A stretch of 64,000 bases of DNA, from contig OW203751.1 of assembly GCA_934045075.1 (NCBI GenBank), positions 3,793,822 to 3,857,821 on the forward strand. Direction: 5' to 3'. The notes under the pieces are model-generated. The model was given only the letters and a program-made list of their open reading frames with translations, was not told the origin of the DNA and made no database searches. Shown piece after piece: positions 53,001 to 64,000 of this stretch. Positions within the stretch are counted from its first letter, which is position 1, and each line of letters begins with the position of its first letter. This DNA comes from Yponomeuta sedellus. Its lineage: Eukaryota > Arthropoda > Insecta > Lepidoptera > Yponomeutidae. Position numbers and translations under genes: made by a program.

Positions 53001-56000
53001 GCTACAAATTCCACCCATGCCGGGATTTGAACCCGCGACCTCTGGCTATCCGTGCCAGCTCACTTCCAATTGAGCTAATGGGCGACTCACCGGCATCAGT
53101 GAAATTTCTAAATAGGTTTTTAAAATTGTCCTTAGCACGGGTTAGTGCATTAAAAAAAACATAATTACGTTGTATCAAGAGTCGCAATTTTTTTTATAAC
53201 CCCGTATATTTATTCGAGTCCCACTCTCCCCGTCACTTGGAAGTGCATGGGCAGTAACGTCACGTTCATTTTGGTCATCAGAGCTCTCCTGAGCTGATGT
53301 TTCAGGCTGATCTTGAATGCCAAGCCTCTTCCTTTCCCCTTTTGGCCTTGTATCATCTTTACACTGTTCCTGTTCTTTTTGACCTGTAAAGGATAACCTG
53401 AACTATAGATAGAAGATGGAAGCGCTCGTGGCCTAGGCAAACCGAGTGATTGGAATCAGTGGGTGTTTTCTCGTGGTCCCATTATTTTGTCCCATGCGCG
53501 GTCAGGTGCGGGATAGTTGACCGTCCCGTTACTACCGCTAGTGGCATTTTTCCGAGAGCTTCCGTGCTTTGCAAGGCACGTTAAGCTGTTGGTGCCGGCT
53601 GTCATGTATTGGCAGTAGCTAAGCCATGTCAAAGGCCATACGGGCGGCTTGATATCTTCTGACAGTAAGGCCCGCCACTGTCTTACAATCCTCCACCAAC
53701 CCGGCTTAGGCCACCGTGGTGGAGTATGGCCTAACCTGCGATGCAGGAAGAGTCTCGTGTCCCAGCAGTGGGGATATAAAAGGGTTGATAACACAATATC
53801 CTTTGTTCGCAGTTTGTTACACCACCTGTTACACTGAGTGCTTAGTGCGAGTTTTTTAACTACTCGATCGCGTTAACGTAAACTCATGTTTCTATGGCAT
53901 CGAGGAATCGCCACCTAGCGACAAGTATGGAAATTAAAATTGCTGAGTGCGAGTTGTAATGGTTTACATTGAGAAGTGAACACGTTTACCAGCCAAAACA
54001 CGAATAAACGCGAGTGCGAGTTGTACTGTGACAGCGTTTTGCCAGTTCGAACGGTTAACTTACTCATACTCACTATTCAATGCTCGATTAACGCGGTAGT
54101 AAAGTTATTCGATTGGATCTGTCAAACTCGCACTAAGCACTCTGAATAAGACAAGAGGTAAGTTGCTTACAGAATCATGTTTCTAACACCCTGTCGCTTC
54201 GGCATACGGGCGTGTCAAGGTGCAAGGGTGTTTAAAGACACAGTGGCTGAACAGGACAACAGGTAAGTGAGTATCCTCAGGCGCTACGGGGTGCTAATCC
54301 GCCACGGATGGGAAAAAATCTTATGTTCCCTTATAACGCGTCTTTAGAAAAAGTTAACATCGTAATCTATAATGTAAAAATGAATCGCTGAATGAGTTGG
54401 TAAACGCAAATCTCGAGAGCAGCTGAACCGATTTCGCTAATTCTATTTTTAGAATATTCCTTGAAGTACGAGGATGGTTCTTACGGAGAGAAAAAAAAAA
54501 GAATCGACTATTAGGCGGTACGAAGTTCGCTGGGACCGCTAGTTTTTTTTATAAAATTTTTAAAAAACTAGCGGTCCCAGCGAATTTAATTTAGTAGCAA
54601 GCTCTTTTTAGAACCTACTGACAATAACCGGGTTATTCCACTAATCCCCATTGATACCTAGTACCTAAAAAAAACCTATTTAGAGGCTACAAATTCCACC
54701 CATGCCGGGATTTGAACCCGCGACCTCTGGCTATCCGTGCCAGCTCACTTCCAATTGAGCTAATGGGCGACTCACCGGCATCAGTGAAATTTCTAAATAG
54801 GTTTTTAAAATTGTCCTTAGCACGGGTTAGTGCATTAAAAAAAACATAATTACGTTGTATCAAGAGTCGCAATTTTTTTTATAACCCCGTATATTTATTC
54901 GAGTCCCACTCTCCCCGTCACTTGGAAGTGCATGGGCAGTAACGTCACGTTCATTTTGGTCATCAGAGCTCTCCTGAGCTGATGTTTCAGGCTGATCTTG
55001 AATGCCAAGCCTCTTCCTTTCCCCTTTTGGCCTTGTATCATCTTTACACTGTTCCTGTTCTTTTTGACCTGTAAAGGATAACCTGAACTATAGATAGAAG
55101 ATGGAAGCGCTCGTGGCCTAGGCAAACCGAGTGATTGGAATCAGTGGGTGTTTTCTCGTGGTCCCATTATTTTGTCCCATGCGCGGTCAGGTGCGGGATA
55201 GTTGACCGTCCCGTTACTACCGCTAGTGGCATTTTTCCGAGAGCTTCCGTGCTTTGCAAGGCACGTTAAGCTGTTGGTGCCGGCTGTCATGTATTGGCAG
55301 TAGCTAAGCCATGTCAAAGGCCATACGGGCGGCTTGATATCTTCTGACAGTAAGGCCCGCCACTGTCTTACAATCCTCCACCAACCCGGCTTAGGCCACC
55401 GTGGTGGAGTATGGCCTAACCTGCGATGCAGGAAGAGTCTCGTGTCCCAGCAGTGGGGATATAAAAGGGTTGATAACACAATATCCTTTGTTCGCAGTTT
55501 GTTACACCACCTGTTACACTGAGTGCTTAGTGCGAGTTTTTTAACTACTCGATCGCGTTAACGTAAACTCATGTTTCTATGGCATCGAGGAATCGCCACC
55601 TAGCGACAAGTATGGAAATTAAAATTGCTGAGTGCGAGTTGTAATGGTTTACATTGAGAAGTGAACACGTTTACCAGCCAAAACACGAATAAACGCGAGT
55701 GCGAGTTGTACTGTGACAGCGTTTTGCCAGTTCGAACGGTTAACTTACTCATACTCACTATTCAATGCTCGATTAACGCGGTAGTAAAGTTATTCGATTG
55801 GATCTGTCAAACTCGCACTAAGCACTCTGAATAAGACAAGAGGTAAGTTGCTTACAGAATCATGTTTCTAACACCCTGTCGCTTCGGCATACGGGCGTGT
55901 CAAGGTGCAAGGGTGTTTAAAGACACAGTGGCTGAACAGGACAACAGGTAAGTGAGTATCCTCAGGCGCTACGGGGTGCTAATCCGCCACGGATGGGAAA

Positions 56001-58618
56001 AAATCTTATGTTCCCTTATAACGCGTCTTTAGAAAAAGTTAACATCGTAATCTATAATGTAAAAATGAATCGCTGAATGAGTTGGTAAACGCAAATCTCG
56101 AGAGCAGCTGAACCGATTTCGCTAATTCTATTTTTAGAATATTCCTTGAAGTACGAGGATGGTTCTTACGGAGAGAAAAAAAAAAGAATCGACTATTAGG
56201 CGGTACGAAGTTCGCTGGGACCGCTAGTTTTTTTTTTTAAATTTATAAAAAACTAGCGGTCCCAGCGAATTTAATTTAGTAGCAAGCTCTTTTTAGAACC
56301 TACTGACAATAACCGGGTTATTCCACTAATCCCCATTGATACCTAGTACCTAAAAAAACCTATTTAGAGGCTACAAATTCCACCCATGCCGGGATTTGAA
56401 CCCGCGACCTCTGGCTATCCGTGCCAGCGCACTTCCAATTGAGCTAATGGGCGACTCACCGGCATCAGTAAAATTTCTAAATAGGTTTTTAAAATTGTCC
56501 TTAGCACGGGTTAGTGCATTAAAAAAAACATAATTACGTTGTATCAAGAGTCGCAATTTTTTTTATAACCCCGTATATTTATTCGAGTCCCACTCTCCCC
56601 GTCACTTGGAAGTGCATGGGCAGTAACGTCACGTTCATTTTGGTCATCAGAGCTCTCCTGAGCTGATGTTTCAGGCTGATCTTGAATGCCAAGCCTCTTC
56701 CTTTCCCCTTTTGGCCTTGTATCATCTTTACACTGTTCCTGTTCTTTTTGACCTGTAAAGGATAACCTGAACTATAGATAGAAGATGGAAGCGCTCGTGG
56801 CCTAGGCAAACCGAGTGATTGGAATCAGTGGGTGTTTTCTCGTGGTCCCATTATTTTGTCCCATGCGCGGTCAGGTGCGGGATAGTTGACCGTCCCGTTA
56901 CTACCGCTAGTGGCATTTTTCCGAGAGCTTCCGTGCTTTGCAAGGCACGTTAAGCTGTTGGTGCCGGCTGTCATGTATTGGCAGTAGCTAAGCCATGTCA
57001 AAGGCCATACGGGCGGCTTGATATCTTCTGACAGTAAGGCCCGCCACTGTCTTACAATCCTCCACCAACCCGGCTTAGGCCACCGTGGTGGAGTATGGCC
57101 TAACCTGCGATGCAGGAAGAGTCTCGTGCCCCAGCAGTGGGGATATAAAAGGGTTGATAACACAATATCCTTTGTTCGCAGTTTGTTACACCACCTGTTA
57201 CACTGAGTGCTTAGTGCGAGTTTTTTAACTACTCGATCGCGTTAACGTAAACTCATGTTTCTATGGCATCGAGGAAGCGCCACCTAGCGACAAGTATGGA
57301 AATTAAAATTGCTGAGTGCGAGTTGTAATGGTTTACATTGAGAAGTGAACACGTTTACCAGCCAAAACACGAATAAACGCGAGTGCGAGTTGTACTGTGA
57401 CAGCGTTTTGCCAGTTCGAACGGTTAACTTACTCATACTCACTATTCAATGCTCGATTAACGCGGTAGTAAAGTTATTCGATTGGATCTGTCAAACTCGC
57501 ACTAAGCACTCTGAATAAGACAAGAGGTAAGTTGCTTACAGAATCATGTTTCTAACACCCTGTCGCTTCGGCATACGGGCGTGTCAAGGTGCAAGGGTGT
57601 TTAAAGACACAGTGGCTGAACAGGACAACAGGTAAGTGAGTATCCTCAGGCGCTACGGGGTGCTAATCCGCCACGGATGGGAAAAAATCTTATGTTCCCT
57701 TATAACGCGTCTTTAGAAAAAGTTAACATCGTAATCTATAATGTAAAAATGAATCGCTGAATGAGTTGGTAAACGCAAATCTCGAGAGCAGCTGAACCGA
57801 TTTCGCTAATTCTATTTTTAGAATATTCCTTGAAGTACGAGGATGGTTCTTACGGAGAGAAAAAAAAAAGAATCGACTATTAGGCGGTACGAAGTTCGCT
57901 GGGACCGCTAGTTTTTTTTTTTAAATTTATAAAAAACTAGCGGTCCCAGCGAATTTAATTTAGTAGCAAGCTCTTTTTAGAACCTACTGACAATAACCGG
58001 GTTATTCCACTAATCCCCATTGATACCTAGTACCTAAAAAAACCTATTTAGAGGCTACAAATTCCACCCATGCCGGGATTTGAACCCGCGACCTCTGGCT
58101 ATCCGTGCCAGCGCACTTCCAATTGAGCTAATGGGCGACTCACCGGCATCAGTAAAATTTCTAAATAGGTTTTTAAAATTGTCCTTAGCACGGGTTAGTG
58201 CATTAAAAAAAACATAATTACGTTGTATCAAGAGTCGCAATTTTTTTTATAACCCCGTATATTTATTCGAGTCCCACTCTCCCCGTCACTTGGAAGTGCA
58301 TGGGCAGTAACGTCACGTTCATTTTGGTCATCAGAGCTCTCCTGAGCTGATGTTTCAGGCTGATCTTGAATGCCAAGCCTCTTCCTTTCCCCTTTTGGCC
58401 TTGTATCATCTTTACACTGTTCCTGTTCTTTTTGACCTGTAAAGGATAACCTGAACTATAGATAGAAGATGGAAGCGCTCGTGGCCTAGGCAAACCGAGT
58501 GATTGGAATCAGTGGGTGTTTCCTGATTTTCTCGTGGTCCCATTATTTTGTCCCATGCGCGGTCGTGCGGGATAGATGACCGTCCCGTTACTACCGCTAG
58601 TGGCATTTTTCCGAGAGC

Positions 58619-58983
58619 TTCAGTTATAGAGAGAAAACAAACAGTTATACAAAAAACATTTGCTTTACTTAAAGTTTGTATTAAGGTTAGTTACATGTAT
58701 AACCAGCAGCGTTTTCTACAGTTTACAATATAAAAATATTAGAATACAATCGGCACAGGCAGTGTGAGAAATGCATGTGTAGTAAACAAACAAGTAATTT
58801 CAATTATGTTAAGCTCTTTTCTAAACTAGATAAACACTAAAAGCAGAAAAAAATAAAAACGACACAACCGACCGAGTACCTACACTCCAAAGACAAATCA
58901 CATCCATCATGTAAAATCCCTGAATGGTAGATGCAACATGAGTTACAGATTCCCTAAATAAACCCGGGGATAACATAAACAAA
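58619..58983. other. A/T-rich sequence after the array
   Basis: The tandem array ends at 58618 and unrelated A/T-rich DNA follows. No coding or repeat structure that I can support. Confidence 0.5.
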
Positions 58984-59196
58984 TCAATGTGATGCAAATA
59001 CAAATAATTTGGTGTGACAATTTTCGGGGTTTGAGTGATCTATATGAATCCTTGACATATTTTTTGCACACACCTGCGGTCGTAGGTAGAACGCTTGTTG
59101 ATCATACACGTAGTCATCCAAGTCGTCAGCAAAAACTACTTCCAAGACGTTAAATAAAATCAAAATAATAAAACACACCTTTGCTTCGCAATACAT
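58984..59196 (-). CDS. Possible first exon of a small secreted protein
   Basis: From ATG at 59196 the minus strand reads MYCEAKVCFIILILFNVLEV then VFA, a good signal peptide with a likely cleavage after VFA, then DDLDDYVYDQQAFYLRPQ. At that point CAG|GTGTGT offers a donor (about 59076), after which the open frame continues to a stop at 58984. I do not recognise the family. If spliced, the remaining exons would lie to the left, towards the tandem array, and I could not find them. It may be the first exon of a displaced gene or a chance ORF. Confidence 0.3.
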   Translation of the reverse strand: MYCEAKVCFIILILFNVLEVVFADDLDDYVYDQQAFYLRPQVCAKNMSRIHIDHSNPENCHTKLFVFASH

Positions 59197-59365
59197 TTTA
59201 CTTTGGCGAATATTATGTTACTGAACTTATCAGTACGGTTATCGTGTTTCTAACTAATTTGTTCTTTGATTGGACCGACACTTAACGAGTGCTATAAGGC
59301 GGCCCCTCAAGCAGCAATGAGTCCTTTTCAGCATAAATTCTCAAGGCAATCCATAGATGGCGTGG

Positions 59366-59870
59366 TAACGAATGCATCCGACAGAGAACCAAAGTTATCG
59401 ACATAGCTCAGAGAATCAGCAAGCTGAAGTGGCAGTGGGCTGGCCATATCTCGCGAAGAACCGACAACCGTTGGAGTAAACGCGTCCTTGAGTGGAGACC
59501 GCGGCTCGGCAAACGTAGGTTAGGACGCCCTCCGAGCAGGTGGGATGACGATCTGGCAGATGCTGGATGCGGCAAGCTGAAGACGGGGCGCTATGGCGCT
59601 CATCAGGGGAGGCCTATGTCCGGCAGTGAACTAATTTAGCCTGGAGAAGAAGAAGAAGCTTACAGGCGTGGCCATAGAAGAACCGAAATACGGCTGTCAA
59701 AATTAATCTGTGCTAAGCAAAAAAGCGGATCGGTAAACGTAGTGTAGGACGTCCTCAGACTCGGCGGAGCGATGATCTTCGCAGGGCGGCTGGCAAGAGC
59801 TGGATGAGAGTAGCCGAGGACCGTGCTCAGTGGCGTGCAATGGGAAAGGCCTAGCACGCAACATGATGTA
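59366..59870 (+). mobile_element. Two RTE-like LINE C-terminal fragments
   Basis: 59366-59640 reads TKVIDIAQRISKLKWQWAGH, ISRRTDNRWSK and LGRPPSRWDDDL with small deletions. 59715-59850 reads KRSVGRPQTRRSDDLRRAAG then KSWMRVAEDRAQWRAMGK. Both are versions of the signature at 5304-5655, in the same orientation and truncated. Confidence 0.75.
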
Positions 59871-59879
59871 TTCAAATCA

Positions 59880-60175
59880 TATCTTACGGGTCGATCACAG
59901 GTTGTCAAAATAGGTCCTCATGGGAGTGATGAGCTAGAAATCTGTCACGGGGTACCACAGGTAGTATTTTAGGTCCCACCCTTTTTCTCGTATATATAAA
60001 TGATATGTGTAACCTCTGTCTAAATAATGGGTCTATTACTACATACGCCGATGACACTGTTCTACTGTTTACTGCAAATACATGGTCTGATCTCTGAAAT
60101 ACTACTCAAGCTGGCTTTAATACTGTCCTTAACTGGCTCTCCTCTAATTTTATAACTTTAAATACATCTAAAATT
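59880..60175 (+). pseudogene. Non-LTR retrotransposon RT fragment, left part
   Basis: Reading with one frame change gives HGVPQ, then [19 protein letters not shown] and the RT catalytic motif [10 protein letters not shown], followed by NTVLNWLSSNFITLNTSKI. These are fingers/palm parts of a LINE reverse transcriptase. A stop (TGA in SDL-stop-N) breaks it. The frame is interrupted at 60176 by the DNA transposon, and the rest of the domain continues from 63605. Confidence 0.8.
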
Positions 60176-60739
60176 AAAGGATGATGGGCGTTTTGGTCCT
60201 TATGTCCAATCAAGATGAGTCATATGTCGTTGGATAGCTCTTTTCAAGTAAAAAAATAAATTCTATGAAGACGAATCCGTATGAATTGTCCATTTTGAAA
60301 TATGCTCGTCGGAAAGTACCATTTTTTGCTCTAAATAGAAATTAGAAAAATTCATATATCTGGTTTAACTCAACCGATGCTCATGATTTTTACGAAAATC
60401 ACATCTATGCATACTCTGTCATAAATCATTAGAGCGAGACAGCGACATTGCGCTCTCTCTCCCACACACGGTCACGGGTAACACTGGAATTCGGTTTTGA
60501 CCCCTCTCGCGCTCCGGGACACGGCGCGGGGGCAGGTATGTTAGGGTGAGGAACGCTTGGCCGCTTGCGCAGGTAGTCAGTCGTTTGCTGATATTGTGTT
60601 AAGTGCTACGTTATTACGCTCCTCATTGTTCACATCGACTTTGACCTTGGCATCATTTTGGACTCTGTTACCCGTTTTATTTGTTGACCGTGGCTTTATA
60701 TTGGACTTGGGTGCTTAACGATTGGATTGTTTCGTTGCA

Positions 60740-60877
60740 ATGGAACGTTACCGTAACTGTGTAATGTGCCGAAGAGGGCTATACCGAGGCAGATATCAAG
60801 TACGCGTTCTGTCGGAAGCCTTGACAAGAACACACGTGGAGCTAGTAACATTTATACGAGAAAACGCTGCTCTGGAG
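60740..60877 (+). CDS. Transposase N-terminal exon: half of a zinc finger
   Basis: ATG at 60740 opens MERYRNCVMCRRGLYRGRYQ then VRVLSEALTRTHVELVTFIR and ENAALE, ending at GAG|GTTTGT in phase 0. The C-x2-C pair would join with CYRC on the next exon (RVCYRCWQRA) to make a C2-C2 finger of a kind found at the N-terminus of many arthropod transposon proteins. The exon assignment is inferred from composition, donor and the partner cysteines. Confidence 0.5.
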
Positions 60878-61378
60878 GTTTGTACCTATTGCACTTTTTT
60901 TTTCCACTCGATCCTCACTGAACCTTCGATATAAAAGGAAACCAATTGAAATCATGTGCAACTGCATCCCAGATCTATTCTAGTAGTAAATGAGGTAACG
61001 AAGACGTAAAAGTGAAAACCGATTGATAAGTGATTCTGGTCGCTTAAAGAACATTCAAGTGATTCCTTTTTCACTTTTACGTCTTCCACGATGTATTTAC
61101 CACCAAAACAAGGCCTACACAAAACCACAACCAATTATTGTGGTTGCGGTTTTGTGTGGTTGTGTGTATGCCTTGTTTTCGTACACACAACTACAGAAAA
61201 CCGCAACCAGATCTCTGAGAAATCTGTGAATCTGTGGCATATATTTGACGATTCGCACACCTTCTGACAGAAAAACAAATCCCTCCCACAAATGACCCCC
61301 AATGCGTTATTTTGTTAGGTATTTTTCGGAAACCAAAGTTGTTTTTCTTTTCCTTACATTTTCATATATCATTTTCAG

Positions 61379-63292
61379 GTCGTGTTTGACAACACCTGAA
61401 GAGTATGTTACCGATGCTGGCAAAGAGCCGAAAATGCGACTAGAGGTCATGCAAACCCTCAACCCGAGCCGGAGCCGCAAGAACAAGCAGAACCGCAAGA
61501 ACAACTACAACCGCAAGAACAACTACAACCGCAATTAGAAGAAATGCTTCATATTCCTGAATATATGAGAGCACCTAATACCGCGACGCATTGTATCTTT
61601 CATGGCTGCGCTAATGAAACCCGCCATCGATTTCCAAATGTTGTTAAAATCCACGTATTTTCTCAACATATATTGTATATCCCCGACAGTGCCAGAGTAT
61701 GTCACGATCACCTTAATGGGAATGATTGGGATGATTTGCCCCAACATTGCAACATTTCCCATGACTTTACGGCTGCCCACTTCAGGGATGTTTGTGACCT
61801 AATGCGAAATGCCTTAAACTCACCCAGATTACGTTTTAGCGACCGAGGCATGAATGAAGAAGAAATGCACTTTTGGACTGGACGTACTAATGATGAATTT
61901 AATGCCATCTTAGAGCAAAATCCATTATTAAGAAATAAAAGTGCAGATCCCAGAACCACTTTGGGCATTTTACTAACGAAACTACGCACAGGAGAACCCA
62001 GCGCGAGACTTGCGACGTTGTTTAACATGTCTCGGAGAAAACTCGAACGCCAGTTGGCCATCGCACGAGAGTGTCTTAGCACTGACTACGTTGTGCGACA
62101 CCTGGGAGTGGATCACATGAATAGAGAAGATATATTGGAGAGAAACTTGAGGATTCCAAAAGCACTGTATGGAAATGAAGACAACAATAAAGCCATTATT
62201 ATTTGCGATGGTACGTATATTTATATATACAAGAGTTCAAACTTTTTGTTTCAGAGGCAATCCTACAGTTTACACAAGTTCCAAAACTTGTTGAAACCAT
62301 TTTTAATCGTAACCACTGACGGATACATTATAGATGTTAAAGGACCATACGCTGCAACAAAAACTGATGCGCAGATAATGAGCGACTTAATGACTGACGA
62401 GGAAAATCCCGTTCATATATTGCTTCAGCCGAATGACGTATTTATTTTGGACCGCGGGTTCAGGGATAGTCTGCAGCATATAGAAGCATGTGGCTACGAA
62501 TTTCACGTCCCCCCGACGAAGAACCGGGAAGAGTCGCAGCTCACGACTTCTCAAGCAAATGATTCCCGGCTGGTGACAATGTGCCGATGGGTAGTGGAAG
62601 TGGTTAACGGGCGTTTCAAAAGAGATTTCAAGCTGTTGCGCCAAAAATATTTTAATAACACAATGCCTAATATGTTCGGGGATTTTATGATTGCAGCAGC
62701 AATTACAAATCACTTCCACAGGCCTATTGTCGATAGCCAACACGCAGAAGCTTTTTTACAAAAAATTGTTGAAAGAAGGCAAACCCCAAACGTGTTATAT
62801 GATTATGTAGAAGCAAAAAGATTAAACAACAGAAGAGCCAATTTCCAGAGATTGGAAGCAAATGACATTCAAGACTTTCCACGATTGAGGGAACAGGACG
62901 TGATTTTGCTGTCATTGGGGACATATCAGTTAAAACTGGCAAAATCATATTGCAGCGAGCACCTCAACAACGGCTTATATCTTATAGAAACTTATAGAGA
63001 AGCTGCTTTGGAGGATATCCATGAATATGGGATCCACGAAGATGCGTGGCTGTTGCGTGCACGCATACAGTCCCGACATGTACGATCAAAACAATATTTT
63101 TGCTATATATTATTAGACAGAAATAGTAGAAACATATTACAACATTATTGCACATGTTTGACAGGACGCCGCACGATAGGTTCCTGTGCGCATATTATAT
63201 CTATTGTGTGGTATTTAGGATATGCTAGACATGAAGGCTTTACTGAACCAGCACTATTTTTAAATAACATTATCATGGATGAAACACATTAA
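61379..63292 (+). CDS. DDE transposase with C-terminal SWIM zinc finger
   Basis: From ATG at 61544 there are 582 residues. The N-terminal part (about 17-56) has a Cys/His cluster (CIFHGC, then RVCHDH). An HTH-like region (about 138-178, LFNMSRRKLERQLAIARECL) follows. The catalytic core is of the DDE_Tnp_4 type: D222 (ICDGTY), D303 (ILDRGF) and E352 (VEVVNGRFK). At 536-550 C-T-C then C-A-H is a SWIM finger (CxC-x9-CxH). All key residues are intact. Upstream, the same frame is open from 61400 (RVCYRCWQRAEN and a PQEQ-rich linker) after an acceptor TTTTCAG at 61372-61378, but a TGA at 61397-61399 sits between. The annotated start covers this possible exon; the certain part starts at 61544. The TGA may be a CGA-to-TGA change, or the true acceptor may lie just after it. 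Confidence 0.85.
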
Positions 63293-63605
63293 ACGATAAA
63301 ACTTACTCTGAACTTGTTTTATTTACTTCGATAATAAACAAACAATGATAATATAATAATCAATGCTGATCATTTGTAATTAAAATCGATATACAATGTC
63401 GAAAAAATATCAAAAAGAATTAAAACAACAGAAAAAAAATTAAATAAAAAAAAACTTTTAACGTATGATTACTCAAATTGGACAGAAAATCGGGACTAGC
63501 GCTTTGATTATTCTTATTCTACAAAAAAATACCTTTCCAACGACGTATTACTCATTCCGATTGGTGCCAGGACCAGGTTCCATACATTTGTGCCCATCAT
63601 CCTTT

Positions 63606-64000
63606 ATACAATTTTCTTCTCCGAGCCCACTGCTGCCCTGATCCTTTGATCTGCAAATGTCCCCTTATTGACCGTACAGACACAATTAAATACCTAGGAG
63701 TTCTCATAGATAAACACCTAAATTTCAAATGTCATATTGATCTACTTTCAACTAGGCTAAGAAAATTTATGTATGTCTTTAAATCAATACGCCACGCTGC
63801 CCCCCCACGTGTAGTTAAAACAATGTATCATGCGTTAGCAGAATCCATCATTACCTACTGCATACCATGTTGGGGTGGAGCAGCTAAAACAAACCTTAAG
63901 CCACTGGAAGTCGCGCAGCGTGGAGTACTAAAGGTAGCAACTAAGCGCCCCATCCTATTCCCTACTACTAAATTATATAAAGATTGCGACGTCCTGACTG
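63606..64000 (+). pseudogene. Non-LTR retrotransposon RT fragment, right part
   Basis: It reads LICKCPLIDRTDTIKYLGVL, IDKHLNFKCHIDLLSTRLRK and AESIITYCIPCWGGAAKTNL. This is the YLGV motif and thumb of a LINE reverse transcriptase, continuing beyond the window edge. Together with 59880-60175 it is one LINE copy split by the DNA transposon. Confidence 0.85.

Larger units (their letters stand above)
45431..58618. repeat. Macrosatellite: about 7.8 tandem units of 1684-1685 bp
   Basis: The same sequence recurs with steps of 1685, 1684, 1684, 1685, 1685, 1684 and 1684 bp. Each unit holds, in order: right half of a MITE, a Helitron-like element, a tail-to-tail hairpin, a tRNA foldback, a possible captured exon and a SINE B. 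Two variants differ at several sites, including GCCAGCTCACTT versus GCCAGCGCACTT and CGTGTCCCAGC versus CGTGCCCCAGC. They occur in the order A A B B A A B B. The last unit stops inside SINE B (near 58618), with small changes from 58517. Confidence 0.95.
60177..63604 (+). mobile_element. DDE/SWIM DNA transposon, 3.43 kb, with TIRs and TA duplication
   Basis: The left end AAGGATGATGGGC and right end GCCCATCATCCTT are exact inverted repeats, flanked by TA on both sides. Similarity goes on inward: ATGAGTCATATGTCGTTGGA on the left against the complement of TCCAACGACGTATTACTCAT on the right, giving imperfect TIRs of about 70 bp. The element carries a two-exon-like gene for a DDE transposase and lies inside a LINE RT fragment. 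The fold resembles the PIF/Harbinger-ISL2EU type. The 2-bp TA duplication fits some of these groups better than classical 3-bp Harbinger. Confidence 0.85.

Noticed and set aside
45431..58618. Repeated ORFs of 61, 62, 76 and 112 codons in every tandem unit as a gene cluster
   Set aside because: They overlap SINE, foldback and Helitron sequence and are multiplied only because the unit is tandem. Only the acceptor-linked frame at 46437-46645 merited mention.

Overview
This window is nuclear DNA of an insect, most probably a moth or butterfly. It holds one intron-rich conserved gene, several lepidopteran-type tRNA-headed SINE families, RTE-like LINE 3' ends, Helitron-type ends, TA-target MITEs, a Ty3/gypsy retrotransposon and a DDE/SWIM DNA transposon. 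There are no bacterial-style operons and no rRNA genes. The tRNA-like sequences all sit inside repeats.

The host gene occupies about 277-35748 on the + strand. It is the 3' two-thirds of the insect orthologue of RBM26/RBM27 (Drosophila swm), a nuclear RNA-binding protein. Fourteen exons join without a frame break (1682 coding bases, 559 whole codons plus TGA). They give the end of a CCCH zinc finger, a proline-rich linker, a first RRM, an Ala-rich linker, a coiled coil, a second RRM and an acidic tail ending DRSWRR. The first zinc-finger cysteine and the N-terminal domain lie upstream of the window. Exon copies recur beside three exons: decayed tails of the third exon (about 2140-2330), an open, phase-matched relative of the first RRM1 exon (4643-4722), and five extra copies of the first RRM2 exon (23958-25469). 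An array of about 14 splice-acceptor-like units (3040-3800) leads into the first RRM1 exon.

The introns are packed with nested repeats. A 7.37-kb Ty3/gypsy element lies antisense to the host gene at 25477-32847, just after the last RRM2 exon copy. Its two 1379-bp LTRs are nearly identical. It has gag, a canonical -1 slippery site, protease, RT and integrase, but the RNase H region and the N-terminal half of the integrase zinc finger are cleanly deleted in frame.

Downstream of the gene, 35749-45186 is repeat-rich sequence with foldbacks, palindromes and simple repeats. From 45431 to 58618 there is a tandem array of about 7.8 units of 1684-1685 bp. Each unit is itself a mosaic of MITE, Helitron, foldback, a possible captured exon and SINE. 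Two unit variants alternate in the order A A B B A A B B, so there is a higher-order period of about 6738 bp. A possible first exon of a small secreted protein follows (58984-59196, - strand).

The last 4 kb holds LINE fragments, one of which is split by a 3.43-kb DNA transposon (60177-63604). That transposon has terminal inverted repeats, a TA target duplication and an intact 582-codon DDE transposase ORF with a C-terminal SWIM zinc finger. A small upstream exon supplies half of an N-terminal zinc finger.
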